From: Aldehydirespirator sp965220485
Lineage (GTDB): Bacteria > Actinomycetota > Acidimicrobiia > Acidimicrobiales > Aldehydirespiratoraceae
Direction: 5' to 3'
Length of the DNA: 64,000 nt
NCBI GenBank assembly: GCA_965220485.1
Contig: OZ244832.1
Location: forward strand, 1,178,001-1,242,000
Shown here: positions 24,633-33,464 of the stretch, one piece after another
How the letters are laid out: every line of letters begins with the position of its first letter
How positions within the stretch are numbered: the first letter of the stretch is position 1
The notes under the pieces: generated by a model
Seen by the model: only the letters and a program-made list of their open reading frames with translations
Told to the model about the DNA's origin: nothing
The model's database searches: none
Program-made: the position numbers and the translations under genes

Positions 24633-25214
24633 ATGAGAACAGACGTGCAAGGTGATTCGAGCGCAACCGACGGCCTCAGCGAGTCCGCTCCCGACCGGGC
24701 CAGCCAGACCCATCTGTGGTTCACGGCCGACAGCCCGGTCGGGCCGGTGTTCGTGGCCCACTCGAACGGGTGGGTGTCCGGTCTGCAGATCACGCCGGAC
24801 GGCCGCGAACCGGACCCAGGGCGTTTCGTCGACTACATGCGCGACGAGGTGGGAACCGACGTCGATCCCGATCCCGATCCCGATCCCAAGATCGTGGCCC
24901 GGGTGAGCGAGGCCCTCGCCACCGGTCGCACCGACGTGCCCGTCGACCTGTCGTCGCGCTCGGCGTTCCATCAAGAGGTTCTGCGGGCCACCGCCCGCAT
25001 TCCCCGGGGCGAAGTGCGCACCTACGGGGAACTGGCCGAGATCGTGGGACGGCCCAGGGCCGCCCGCGCCGTGGGCACGGCCATGGCCCGCAACCCCGTG
25101 CCCCTGCTGGTTCCCTGCCACCGGGTGGTGCCCAGCAGCGGGGGAGTGGGCAACTACGGTTTCAGCAGCGACCTCAAGGCCAAGCTTCTCGCGGGCGAGG
25201 GCGTCGCCCTGTAG
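24633..25214 (+). CDS. ogt: Methylated-DNA--protein-cysteine methyltransferase
   Basis: A 193-residue suicide repair enzyme that takes the methyl group from O6-methylguanine. The active-site motif PCHRVV lies near residue 161, preceded by the helix-turn-helix wing GEVRTYGELAEIVGRPRAAR. ATG 24633 has GGAGG upstream. A run of (Asp-Pro) near residue 80 comes from a GATCCC hexamer tandem repeat around 24866-24889, which may vary in length. It is a single gene, followed by a DUF2442 gene. Confidence 0.92.
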   Translation: MRTDVQGDSSATDGLSESAPDRASQTHLWFTADSPVGPVFVAHSNGWVSGLQITPDGREPDPGRFVDYMRDEVGTDVDPDPDPDPKIVARVSEALATGRTDVPVDLSSRSAFHQEVLRATARIPRGEVRTYGELAEIVGRPRAARAVGTAMARNPVPLLVPCHRVVPSSGGVGNYGFSSDLKAKLLAGEGVAL

Positions 25215-25314
25215 CCCGCTACGAAGGATCTGGCTACTACCGTCCGCCAGGCAGGCTCCGGCGCAGGCGGTTGTCTAGCCGCTCCCGCTTCAGCACAGGC
25301 ACTTGGAGGCTGAC

Positions 25315-25608
25315 ATGGCTTCGGAACAGCTCCGTCCGCTTCAAGTGGAGCCACGAGACGGCTACAGGCTGTGGGTTCGATTCGACGACGGCGTCGAAGG
25401 CGAAGTGGATCTGTCATCCAGGGCGGGCCGGGGCGTCTTCAAGGTTTGGGACGATCCTGGAGTGTTCGAGTCTGTGAGCGTGACGCCGCACCGGACCATC
25501 AGATGGACCGAGGACGCTGAACTCTGCGCCGACGCTCTCTATCTGGAAATCACCGGACGAGATGTAGAGGAGATCATGCCGGGCCTGAGCGCCTACGCAG
25601 ACGCCTGA
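25315..25608 (+). CDS. DUF2442 domain protein
   Basis: A 97-residue protein with the DUF2442 pattern: YRLWVRFDDGVEGEVDLS, then a central RGVFKVWDDPGVFESVSV and RTIRWTEDAELCADALYLEI. ATG 25315 is set by GGAGG five bases upstream. DUF2442 genes often sit beside DUF4160 partners in toxin-antitoxin-like pairs, but no partner is present, so it is either an orphan or has another role. No function is claimed. Confidence 0.8.
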   Translation: MASEQLRPLQVEPRDGYRLWVRFDDGVEGEVDLSSRAGRGVFKVWDDPGVFESVSVTPHRTIRWTEDAELCADALYLEITGRDVEEIMPGLSAYADA

Positions 25609-25629
25609 GCTCTGCAGGTTCTTCGGCCT

Positions 25630-26241
25630 CTAGGCCACGGCGAGCGCCAGAATGGCCATGAGTTCGTCGGCTAGCTCGTCGGAACCGGCGCTGGTCAAGA
25701 CCCGGTCGGCCTTGTGGCGGCTGGGCTGCACATAGGCATCGTGCATCGGCGCAACCGTCGCCGCGAACTGCCTCCGCACATGGTCTTCGGGCCGGCCCCG
25801 TTCGGCCACGTCCCGCTGGATGCGACGCTGCAGGCGCACGTCATAGGGAACGTCCAGGAACACCGAGAAGTCGAGCCGCTCCGCTACCTCCTCCAAGGCC
25901 AGCAGCAGGATGCCCTCCACCAGCAGCAGGGGAGCGGCCGCGACTCGCTCGAAACGGCCACTGAGGGTGTGGGTGGCGAAGTCGTAGACCGGAACCTCCA
26001 CATCGATGCCCTGCCGCAGCGCGTCGAGGTGCTGCAGGAACAGGGCGCCGTCAAGCGAGTCGGGGTGGTCGAAGTTCCGGCTTCGTCGCTCAGCGAAAGG
26101 CAGGTGCGACAGGTCGCGGTAATAGGCGTCGAAGGCGAGCACGCTCACGTTCTGGCGGCCTAGGCGATCCACGAGGCGCCGGGTGAGCGTGGTCTTGCCT
26201 GAGCCCGATCCGCCGCAGACTCCCCAGACAAGCACCTCCAC
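25630..26241 (-). CDS. udk: Uridine kinase-like P-loop kinase
   Basis: A 203-residue P-loop kinase that phosphorylates uridine or cytidine for pyrimidine salvage. Walker A is GGSGSGKTTLT near residue 10. The substrate segment AFDAYYRDLSHLPF and NFDHPDSLDGALF follow, and LLVEGILLL lies in the middle, all matching the uridine kinase family. GTG 26241 is the start, 45 bp from the divergent aminotransferase. It is slightly shorter than typical Udk. Phosphoribulokinase-like substrates cannot be excluded. Confidence 0.85.
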   Translation of the reverse strand: MEVLVWGVCGGSGSGKTTLTRRLVDRLGRQNVSVLAFDAYYRDLSHLPFAERRSRNFDHPDSLDGALFLQHLDALRQGIDVEVPVYDFATHTLSGRFERVAAAPLLLVEGILLLALEEVAERLDFSVFLDVPYDVRLQRRIQRDVAERGRPEDHVRRQFAATVAPMHDAYVQPSRHKADRVLTSAGSDELADELMAILALAVA

Positions 26242-26285
26242 GGGCCGCCACCATACCCCGTCATTCCGGTGGCATCATTGCCGCC

Positions 26286-27443
26286 GTGCCTCTGCCGCAG
26301 TCCCGGCGATCCGGGATCAGCCCGTTCTACGTGATGGAGGTGATGCGGGCCGCAGAGGAGCGGGCCGCGGCCGGCGGTGACGTGCTGCACCTGGAGGTGG
26401 GCCAGCCGTCCACGCCCGCGCCCGACGGCGTGATCCGCGCCGCCCACGCCGCGCTGGACTCGGACGTGCTCGGGTACACCACTGCAGCCGGTCTCAACGC
26501 GCTGAGAGTGCGGATCTCCGAGCACTACCGGTCGTGGTACGGCGCCGATGTCGATCCCGGTCGCATCGTGGTGACCCTCGGCGCGTCCGGCGCGTTCGTG
26601 CTCGCATTCCTGGCCGCCTTCGACGCCGGTGACCGGGTGGTGGTTCCCACGCCGGGCTACCCCTGCTACCGCAACGCCCTGCAGGCGCTCAACGCCGAGG
26701 TGGTGACGCTGGCCACCTCGGCCGAGACCCGCTTCCAGCCATCGCCGGAGTTGCTGGATGACCTGTGCCGTCGCACCGGCTCGGTTGACGGCCTGGTGCT
26801 GGCCTCTCCGTCCAACCCGTCGGGGACCATGCTCGACAGCCCCTCGCTCGCGGCAGTTTCGGAATGGTGCCGCGACCACGGCGTGCGCCTCGTGGCCGAC
26901 GAGATCTATCACGGCATCACCTACGGCGATCCGGCTCCGACCGCGTTGAACCTCAGCCGCGACGCGCTGGTGGTCAACAGCTTCTCGAAGTACTTCTCGA
27001 TGACCGGCTGGCGTCTTGGCTGGGTCGTGGCACCCGCCGATCTGGTCGAGCCGATCCGCCGGCTGGCGCAGAACTTCTTCATAGCGGCACCGACGCTGTC
27101 GCAGATTGCCGCGGTGGCGGCCTTCGACTGCCACGAAGAGTTGCAAGCCAACGTGGCCCGCTACGCCACCAACCGGGCTGTGCTGCTCGAGGGCCTTCCC
27201 ACCGCCGGCATCGACCGTCTGGCTCCCAGCGACGGGGCCTTCTATGTGTATGCGGCCGTCGATCATCTCACCGCCGACAGCCAGGCGCTGTGCCGGCGCT
27301 GGCTCGACGAGCTCGGGGTGGCGGTGACGCCCGGCATCGACTTCGACCCGGCCGAGGGCCACCGCTACGCCCGGTTCTCCTACGCGGGCGCCACCGACGA
27401 CATGGCCGAGGCGATGCGGCGCCTGAGGAAGTGGGGCGGATAG
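26286..27443 (+). CDS. PLP-dependent aminotransferase (class I/II)
   Basis: A 385-residue fold-type I aminotransferase. The PLP lysine is in NSFSKYFSMTGWRLGW near residue 237. Other contacts are the substrate loop LGYTTAAGLNALR near residue 61 and the PLP aspartate in VADEIYHGITYG. It resembles aspartate/aromatic or MalY-like actinobacterial enzymes, and the amino donor is unknown. GTG 26286 is used; the open frame does not support an earlier start. The 180-bp gap after it (27444-27623) has an AT-rich patch near 27495-27530 but nothing I can name. Confidence 0.85.
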   Translation: MPLPQSRRSGISPFYVMEVMRAAEERAAAGGDVLHLEVGQPSTPAPDGVIRAAHAALDSDVLGYTTAAGLNALRVRISEHYRSWYGADVDPGRIVVTLGASGAFVLAFLAAFDAGDRVVVPTPGYPCYRNALQALNAEVVTLATSAETRFQPSPELLDDLCRRTGSVDGLVLASPSNPSGTMLDSPSLAAVSEWCRDHGVRLVADEIYHGITYGDPAPTALNLSRDALVVNSFSKYFSMTGWRLGWVVAPADLVEPIRRLAQNFFIAAPTLSQIAAVAAFDCHEELQANVARYATNRAVLLEGLPTAGIDRLAPSDGAFYVYAAVDHLTADSQALCRRWLDELGVAVTPGIDFDPAEGHRYARFSYAGATDDMAEAMRRLRKWGG

Positions 27444-27623
27444 GCAAGAAGCCCTCGCGTCGGCTTCGACCGCGCGAGTCGACCGACAGCCAACATCATC
27501 ATATATCAGTGTGCTTGATGTATGCTCACGACTGGCCGGAGTCGTCCGTCTGAGAGCCTCACTTGACCACTGAGCCAGACGGGCGGCTCCGGTTCGCCGA
27601 CGCTTACTGTAGCACGGCTCGCC

Positions 27624-28058
27624 TCAGGCGCCGAGCCTGGTTCTGGCGTCCGCCGAGCGCTGGATAAGGTAGGCGGGGACGGTCACGCCGTTGACGACCG
27701 GCTCGCTGGCTCCGCCGTCGGCCGAGCTCTCCGCCTCGATCCCGTCCGCCGACGGAGCGGCCGCGGAATCCGCCCCCTGTTGCGCGGCCCGCTCAGCCTC
27801 CTCGGCCTCCCGATCGCGGGCTACCAGGTACCGCTCATAGTCCCTGGTTCGGACTAGATCGCCGTGATCGATGTGGCCCACCACCCGGCCGTCGACCAGC
27901 CTCACCCAGTAGCGGTTCCAGGTGAATCCGTTGGCCATCGCCACCTTGCCCTCGGTTCCCTTCGACACGCCGGGCAGCTCGGAGACGAGCCTCACCCTCT
28001 CACCCCGCTTGAGGGTGCGGGCCTGCAATTGGGCCGTGGTGAAGGTCTTGGGGGGCAT
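27624..28058 (-). CDS. Hypothetical protein with SH3-like N-terminal part
   Basis: A 144-residue protein. The first 70 residues (KRGERVRLVSELPGVSKGTE and WNRYWVRLVDGRVVGHIDHG) look like a small beta-barrel of the SH3/KOW kind. They are followed by a charged linker and a C-terminal tail ending LIQRSADARTRLGA. I know of no assigned function. The start ATG 28058 is 24 bp from the divergent amidohydrolase gene. The much longer ORF on this strand runs through that gene and is not used. Confidence 0.6.
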   Translation of the reverse strand: MPPKTFTTAQLQARTLKRGERVRLVSELPGVSKGTEGKVAMANGFTWNRYWVRLVDGRVVGHIDHGDLVRTRDYERYLVARDREAEEAERAAQQGADSAAAPSADGIEAESSADGGASEPVVNGVTVPAYLIQRSADARTRLGA

Positions 28059-28082
28059 CGACCAACACGGTAGCGTGACGCC

Positions 28083-29369
28083 ATGGCGCCCGGCGACCTC
28101 TCCAGCACGGCTGACAGCTCGGTCCCGGCGGGTGCTGGCGAACTGCCCGGCCCCCAGTCCGGCGCCGTCGCTTTGACCGCGGAAGACCTCGGATATCGCC
28201 CGTTCGACGCTGACAACCACTACTACGAGGCCCTCGACGCCTTCACCCGGCACGTAGACCCCCGCATGCAGCCCCGGGTGGTGCAGTGGGTGGACATGGG
28301 CGGCCGCCGGCACCACCTCGTCGGCGGCAAGCTGGCCCGGGCGGTGGCCAACCCGACCTGGAACCCGATCGCCAAGCCCGGAGCTCTGCGCGACTACTTC
28401 AAGGGGAACCCCGAGGGGCGCAATCCGGCTGAGATGCTGCGCGACCGGGAGCCGCTTCCCGACCACTATATGGACCCGCCAGCCCGACTCGAGGTGATGG
28501 ATGCACAGGGTCTGCAGGCCGTCTGGCTGTTCCCCACCCTCGGGGTGCTCTACGAGGAGCTGCTCCGCCACGACGTCGACGCAGTGGTGGCCATGATGCA
28601 CGGCTTCAACCTCTGGCTGCACGACGACTGGGGGTACAACTGCGCGGACCGGATATTCGGCGCCCCCTACATCGCGCTCGGCGATCCCGCCGCGGCCGCC
28701 GAAGAGGTGGACCGGGTGCTGGGGCTCGGAGCGAGGGTGCTGGTCATGCGACCCGCGGCCGTCACCACCCGCACCGGGCAGCTCTCGCCGTTCCACCCGA
28801 CGTTCGACCCGATGTGGCAGCGCATCAACGACGCCGGAGTCACGGTGGTGATCCACGCCTCGGACTCGGGCTACTCCTCGCAGGGGTACGCCGACGACGA
28901 GTTCTCCTCAGCCGGTCTGGGGGCCGGGATGGCGGGCGGGCCGAACCTGCGGGCCTTTGCCATCGAGCGGGCCGCGCAGGACTGGCTGATGCAGTCCGTG
29001 TTCGAGAAGCTCTACGACCGGTTCACCAACCTGCGGGTGGCCTCGGTGGAGAACGGTTCCGACTTCCTGGCCCCGATGTTCCGCAAGTTCTCCCAGATCG
29101 CCAAGAAGAACTACTGGTGGTTCGACGACCATCCGATCGACACGTTCAAGGCCCACGTGTGGGTCAACCCGTTCTGGGAGGACGACGTGAACGAGGTGAC
29201 CGAACTGATGGGCGCCGACCGGGTGATCTTCGGGTCGGACTGGCCCCACATCGAGGGTATGCCCGAGCCCCTCGACTACCTCGCGGAGCTGAAGGGCTTC
29301 TCCGATGCCGATCGCCGTGCCATCATGCTCGACAACGTCGCCCACCTGAACGAACTCCGGCCCACCTGA
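28083..29369 (+). CDS. Amidohydrolase family protein (metal-dependent, amidohydrolase_2)
   Basis: A 428-residue TIM-barrel amidohydrolase. Metal-binding landmarks are DADNHYYEA near residue 42, a mid-chain VVIHASD and FGSDWPHIEG near residue 382. These are the usual strand-1 D-x-N-H, strand-6 histidine and strand-8 aspartate positions. Relatives in actinobacteria are decarboxylases or hydrolases of aromatic or CoA-linked acids. It is followed at 4 bp by an acyl-CoA dehydrogenase gene, so the two probably act in one catabolic route. Confidence 0.85.
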   Translation: MAPGDLSSTADSSVPAGAGELPGPQSGAVALTAEDLGYRPFDADNHYYEALDAFTRHVDPRMQPRVVQWVDMGGRRHHLVGGKLARAVANPTWNPIAKPGALRDYFKGNPEGRNPAEMLRDREPLPDHYMDPPARLEVMDAQGLQAVWLFPTLGVLYEELLRHDVDAVVAMMHGFNLWLHDDWGYNCADRIFGAPYIALGDPAAAAEEVDRVLGLGARVLVMRPAAVTTRTGQLSPFHPTFDPMWQRINDAGVTVVIHASDSGYSSQGYADDEFSSAGLGAGMAGGPNLRAFAIERAAQDWLMQSVFEKLYDRFTNLRVASVENGSDFLAPMFRKFSQIAKKNYWWFDDHPIDTFKAHVWVNPFWEDDVNEVTELMGADRVIFGSDWPHIEGMPEPLDYLAELKGFSDADRRAIMLDNVAHLNELRPT

Positions 29370-29373
29370 CGCC

Positions 29374-30654
29374 ATGACCAAGACCGCCTCCGTCCCGCCC
29401 GCTTCCGATATCGACTCCCACGCGGTCCGGGCCGAGGTCGAGGCCTTCTGTGACCAGAACTGGGATCTGGACCTCGAGGTGGGACAGTGGTGGCGGCGGC
29501 TGGCCGGCGCGGGCTATGCCCACCCGATGCTGCCGACGACCGCGGGCGGGCTCGGCTACGGGCAGGACCAGGCCGCGCTGGTGTCTCTAGTGCTGGCCGA
29601 ACGCGCCGTGCTGGGCCCTCCGGGCGGCCTGGGGCGGATGCTGGCCGCTCCCACCATCGCCATCCATGGCACACCCACCCAGATCGAGCACTTCGTCCCC
29701 GAGATCCTCGACGGACGCGTGGGCTGGTGCCAGCTCTTCAGCGAGCCCAACGCCGGGTCCGATCTGGCCAGCCTGCAGTGCCGGGCCGAGCGCGACGGCG
29801 ACGAATGGATTATCAGCGGCCAAAAGGTGTGGACCTCGGGCGGGCAGGTCGCCGACCGTGGGATGCTGCTGGCCCGCACCGATCCCACGCTGCCCAAGCA
29901 CGCTGGCATCTCCTGGTTCGCGTTCGACATGGACCAGCCCGGCGTGGACGTCCGGCCCCTGACCGAGATGACCGGTCGAGCCCTGTTCAACGAGGTGTTC
30001 ATCGACGAGGCCCGAGTGCCCGACAGCGCCCTGATCGGCGGGCTCAACAACGGCTGGCGGGTGGCCAACACGACGCTCATGGTGGAGCGGGCATCGCTGG
30101 GAGCGTCGGGCCGCAAGCCAACGGAGCTAATACCCGGCCCCAAGGGCGGCGTCCTGAACCGGCGGGCAGGAGACTTCGTCGCCCGATCGATGGACGCACC
30201 CGACGGCGTCCCGTCTATGGGCATCGACCTCTGGTGGCGACTGGTCGATCTGGCCCGCAAGAACGGCACCGTCACCAACAAGGTGTTGCGCGACGACCTG
30301 ATGCGCCTCTACAGCCTCATCGAGATCAACCGGCTGTCGATCCAGCGAGCCAAGGCCGGCGGCTCGGCCAGCGCGGCCACGCCCAACATCGCCAAACTCA
30401 CCATGAGCGAGCTCATCCGCTCGTTCCGCGATATCGGGCTGAGGGTGATCGGCGCCGACGGGATGCTCATGGGCGACTCCGACATCCAGAGCGGGGGACA
30501 CCTCGGAGAGATAGCCCTGTTCTCGCCGGCGCCCTCGATCTACGGCGGCACCGACCAGGTGCAGCGCAACATCATAGGTGAGCGGGTGCTCGGGCTGCCC
30601 AAAGAGCCCGGCCCGGCCCGAGACACTCCGTTCAACGAGCTGCCGAAGAACTAG
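29374..30654 (+). CDS. Acyl-CoA dehydrogenase family protein
   Basis: A 426-residue flavoenzyme that introduces a double bond into an acyl-CoA. The FAD/substrate motif CQLFSEPNAGSDLASLQ is near residue 125, WIISGQKVWTSGGQVADRG follows, and the C-terminal signature is YGGTDQVQRNIIGERVLGLP. The catalytic base cannot be placed with certainty. ATG 29374 lies 4 bp after the amidohydrolase stop, consistent with coupled translation. Confidence 0.88.
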   Translation: MTKTASVPPASDIDSHAVRAEVEAFCDQNWDLDLEVGQWWRRLAGAGYAHPMLPTTAGGLGYGQDQAALVSLVLAERAVLGPPGGLGRMLAAPTIAIHGTPTQIEHFVPEILDGRVGWCQLFSEPNAGSDLASLQCRAERDGDEWIISGQKVWTSGGQVADRGMLLARTDPTLPKHAGISWFAFDMDQPGVDVRPLTEMTGRALFNEVFIDEARVPDSALIGGLNNGWRVANTTLMVERASLGASGRKPTELIPGPKGGVLNRRAGDFVARSMDAPDGVPSMGIDLWWRLVDLARKNGTVTNKVLRDDLMRLYSLIEINRLSIQRAKAGGSASAATPNIAKLTMSELIRSFRDIGLRVIGADGMLMGDSDIQSGGHLGEIALFSPAPSIYGGTDQVQRNIIGERVLGLPKEPGPARDTPFNELPKN

Positions 30655-30693
30655 CGCGCCGCGGCGCTCACGGGACGCGGCAAGGCGTCCGAA

Positions 30694-30788
30694 CCCCACC
30701 AGACATCCAGACACCCACCAGACATCCAGACACCCACCAGACATCCAGACACCCACCAGACATCCAGACACCCACCAGACATCCAGAC
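30694..30788. repeat. 19-bp tandem repeat (VNTR) upstream of the MOSC gene
   Basis: Four perfect copies of the 19-bp unit AGACATCCAGACACCCACC (30701-30776) plus a 12-bp partial copy, preceded by a CCCCACC partial. The array ends 12 bp before the next start codon and abuts its AGGAG ribosome site. Copy number probably varies between strains. The minus strand is open in this region but shows no protein character. Confidence 0.95.
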
Positions 30789-30800
30789 CTAGGAGCATCC

Positions 30801-31268
30801 ATGAGCCAGCCCGTCGTGGAGTCGATCCATTTGGCCGCCGCCAGCCACATGCCGATGAGGTTTGTGGAGCGGGTGACTGCTGAGGCGGACAAGGGGCTGG
30901 TCGGGGATCGCTACCACGGCGCAGCCCTGCGCCAGGTGACGGTGCAAGCCGCTGGCGAACTCTCAGAAGCCGCAGCCCGAACGGGACGACCGATCGAACC
31001 GGGCCGCACCAGGCGCAACATCACCATCTCGGCCGACACTGTGCCCCGCACCCCCGGCCATCGCTGGTCTATAGGAGCCGTCGAGCTGGAGGTCGCTCGC
31101 GACGCCGCTCCGTGCACGCTCATGGAGGAGCTCTTCGGTCCGGGCGCGCAGGAGAGCCTCAAGGGCCGGGCCGGGGTTGCGTGCCGCGTGATCGCCGGCG
31201 GCGAGATCGCGGTCGGCGATGCCGTCGACCTGAGAACGGCTCTCGCCGAAGCCGCCGCGTCGGACTAG
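30801..31268 (+). CDS. MOSC domain protein
   Basis: A 155-residue MOSC-domain protein related to the sulfur-carrier C-terminal domain of molybdenum cofactor sulfurase. Conserved points are KGLVGDRYHG near residue 33, TRRNITIS near residue 72 and the cysteine in RDAAPCTLMEEL near residue 103. Stand-alone MOSC proteins such as YiiM reduce hydroxylated compounds or handle sulfur for metal centres. ATG 30801 has AGGAG upstream, directly after the tandem repeat array. Confidence 0.85.
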   Translation: MSQPVVESIHLAAASHMPMRFVERVTAEADKGLVGDRYHGAALRQVTVQAAGELSEAAARTGRPIEPGRTRRNITISADTVPRTPGHRWSIGAVELEVARDAAPCTLMEELFGPGAQESLKGRAGVACRVIAGGEIAVGDAVDLRTALAEAAASD

Positions 31269-31278
31269 CGAGTCCGTC

Positions 31279-32058
31279 ATGACCGACCGGGTGCGCCTCG
31301 ACATCGACGGCGCCGTCGCCACCATCACGAACAACAACCCGGCCAAGCACAACGCCTTCGACGACGAGATGGACGTCCGGCTCTTCGAGATCCTCGAAGA
31401 GTTGGCCCACCGGCCTGAGGTGCGAGCCGTCGTGTGGCGGGGCGAGGGCCGCAGCTGGTCCTCCGGCCGCGACGTCTCCGCCATCGGCTCCAACGCAACG
31501 GAACTGACCCACCACGAGCTGATGGTCCGGGGCCACAAGGGCATCCAGCGGCTGTGGGAGCTGGACGCTCCGGTGATCGTGGCCGTCGGTGGCTGGGCCA
31601 TGGGCGGCTCGTTCCAGCGGGCCCTGCTGTGCGACATCCGCATCGCCGCCGAAGACGCCCGGTTCAGGCTGCCCGAACTCGGCCACGGGGTCATCCCCGA
31701 CACCGGCGGCGTCAGCGTGCTGTACGAGATGTGCGGCCACGGGCTGGTCAGCGACATGGTGCTCACCGGGCGCACGCTGTCGGCGGAGGAGGCCCTGGCC
31801 CACGGCATCGTGTCGCGGGTGGTGGCCCCGCACGACCTCGACGCCGAGGCCCGGGCCATGGCCGAGGCGATCGCGGCCGCTCCGGCGGTCACCGTGAAGC
31901 TGGCCCGGCGGGTCATCTCGCACCTGTCCCGGCCACAGCAGCGGGCCTCCATGGCCGACGAGCTGATCTACCAGACGTTCCTCAACCGCAGCGACGATTT
32001 CGCAGAGATGAGGGCGGCCCGTGCCGAGGGCCGGCCGCCGCGCTACACCGGGAGCTGA
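31279..32058 (+). CDS. Enoyl-CoA hydratase/isomerase family protein
   Basis: A 259-residue crotonase-fold protein. It has NNPAKHNAFDDEM near the N-terminus, the oxyanion segment SWSSGRDVSAIG near residue 63 and GWAMGGSFQRALLCDIRIA near residue 105. A conserved glutamate is in RLPELGHGVIPDTGG. The MOSC gene ends 10 bp upstream and an SDR gene follows, suggesting a small beta-oxidation unit. Hydratase and isomerase activities are not distinguishable here. Confidence 0.85.
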   Translation: MTDRVRLDIDGAVATITNNNPAKHNAFDDEMDVRLFEILEELAHRPEVRAVVWRGEGRSWSSGRDVSAIGSNATELTHHELMVRGHKGIQRLWELDAPVIVAVGGWAMGGSFQRALLCDIRIAAEDARFRLPELGHGVIPDTGGVSVLYEMCGHGLVSDMVLTGRTLSAEEALAHGIVSRVVAPHDLDAEARAMAEAIAAAPAVTVKLARRVISHLSRPQQRASMADELIYQTFLNRSDDFAEMRAARAEGRPPRYTGS

Positions 32059-32075
32059 CATGGACCGGCCCGCTC

Positions 32076-32131
32076 GGCGAACTTCCCCCGACTTTGCCAC
32101 ACATATTGTGGGTAACTACAGGAAGTTCGCC
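32076..32131. promoter_or_regulatory. Nested inverted repeat between hydratase and SDR genes
   Basis: Perfect 11-bp outer arms GGCGAACTTCC (32076-32086) and GGAAGTTCGCC (32121-32131) enclose a second palindrome, CCACA-CATAT-TGTGG, at 32097-32111. The hairpin lacks a T tract, so it is not a standard terminator. It may be an operator or an mRNA structure before the SDR start at 32184. Confidence 0.6.
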
Positions 32132-32183
32132 CAGCACCCCGCTCCGCCGCTGGCTCGGCCGCCCGATTCCCGAGCCCGCCGAG

Positions 32184-33068
32184 ATGACGCCTGAGCCGCC
32201 CGGCCTGCCCTCTCCACCACCGGCGGGGGAGACCGCGCTGCGACCGGGGACCTTCGACGGCAGCACCGTGCTCGTGACCGGTGGCGGTACGGGTCTGGGC
32301 AAGGCCATCGCGTCGGAGTTCGCCCGACTGGGTGCCTCGATCATGATCGCCAGCCGCTCGACCGAACACCTCGAGGCTGGCCGGTCGGCCATGCAGGAGT
32401 TGGGAGCTGGGGTGGCCACCGCCGAGTGCGACATCCGCGATCCGGCCTCGGTGGCGGCTGTCTTCGACGCGGCTGAGGCCGCCTTCGGCCTGCCCGACGT
32501 GCTGGTCAACAACGCCGCCGCCAACTTCGGTGTTCCAGCCGAGGACATGTCGCCCAACGCCTGGCGCACCGTGGTGGACATCACCCTCAACGGCACGTTC
32601 AACTGCACCCGGGAGATGGGGCGTCGGCATCTGGCCGCGGGTACGCCCGGCTCGGTGATCAACATCGGCGCCTCCTACGCCTGGACGGGAGGCCCCGGCT
32701 TCGCCCATTCGGCCGCGGCCAAGGCCGGGGTCAAGAGCCTCACCGAGTCGCTGGCGGTGGAGTGGGGCCCATACGGCATCCAGGTGAACTGCCTGGTGCC
32801 CGGTCTGTTCCCCCACGAGGACATGACCAGCGATGTCCGCTCCAGCCTGGACCGCACCAGCGACAAGGACGTCTGCCAGCCCGCGCTGCGGGTGGGGCAG
32901 CGCCAGGAGTTGGGCTGGGCGGCCACCTTCCTGGCGTCGCCCTACGGGCGGTTTATCTCAGGGCACACGCTGGTGGTGGACGGCGCCAACTGGCAGCGGC
33001 GCTCCATGACCAATCCCCCGGTGGTCACGGTGCGAGACCAGATGGGCCGCGACCCCTTCGAACCCTAA
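32184..33068 (+). CDS. SDR family oxidoreductase (2,4-dienoyl-CoA reductase-like)
   Basis: A 294-residue short-chain dehydrogenase. The cofactor motif TGGGTGLGKAIASEFARLGA is near residue 33 and NNAAANFGVPAED near residue 105. In place of the usual Y-x-x-x-K, the segment GASYAWTGGPGFAHSAAAKAG shows Ser and Lys but no clear catalytic Tyr four residues before the Lys. Dienoyl-CoA reductases of this group share that loss. This and the hydratase next door suggest a role with unsaturated acyl-CoAs. ATG 32184 is the first start after the inverted repeat. Confidence 0.8.
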   Translation: MTPEPPGLPSPPPAGETALRPGTFDGSTVLVTGGGTGLGKAIASEFARLGASIMIASRSTEHLEAGRSAMQELGAGVATAECDIRDPASVAAVFDAAEAAFGLPDVLVNNAAANFGVPAEDMSPNAWRTVVDITLNGTFNCTREMGRRHLAAGTPGSVINIGASYAWTGGPGFAHSAAAKAGVKSLTESLAVEWGPYGIQVNCLVPGLFPHEDMTSDVRSSLDRTSDKDVCQPALRVGQRQELGWAATFLASPYGRFISGHTLVVDGANWQRRSMTNPPVVTVRDQMGRDPFEP

Positions 33069-33076
33069 GGGGCCGC

Positions 33077-33185
33077 GCGGATAGGTGTGACCGCATCGCG
33101 ATGAAACGTCGTGATTCCCGCTCTTGTTCGCTGCGCTCACGGGCCGCTCGGGCCACGGCCTCGCTCAGCGTGTTCGTGAGATCCT
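33077..33185 (-). repeat. Long dispersed repeat copy
   Basis: A copy with both flanks, starting at GCGGATAGG, continuing through TCGTGATTCCCGCTCTTGTT and the GGGCCGCTCGGGCCACGGCC block, and ending near TTCGTGAGATCCTCG. The same flanks occur in the copy after era (47546-47652), so the full unit is about 105-110 bp. It lies directly after the SDR stop. Confidence 0.85.
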
Positions 33186-33464
33186 CGTGAACAACGGCCT
33201 ATCCGCGCTGCCTCTAAGGGCAGACCGAGCCGGCGCCGGAACCTGGCCGCGGCCTAGCTGGCGTATCTGGAGAAGATCCAGCGACGGCCCCGGCGCCTGG
33301 CCTTCTCACGCTGCAGCAGGTGTGCTGTGGGGATCCGGTGTCGGTCGCGGTCGCCCTCGACGGTGATACCACGGCTATAGTCGCCCCGCTCATTGCGTCG
33401 ACAGTGAAGTATCAGCAAGGACCGCCTCGATTGCATGCGGCTCCCAAGACAAGGAAAGTTCGGG
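33186..33464. other. Intergenic region before the exported protein
   Basis: This stretch holds no gene I can support. A TATAGT hexamer at 33376-33381 could be a -10 element for the downstream gene, but no matching -35 box is visible. The rest is GC-rich without obvious repeats. Confidence 0.3.

Noticed and set aside
27500..27620. Possible tRNA or small RNA in the gap after the aminotransferase gene
   Set aside because: No cloverleaf or terminator could be folded; only an AT-rich patch is present.
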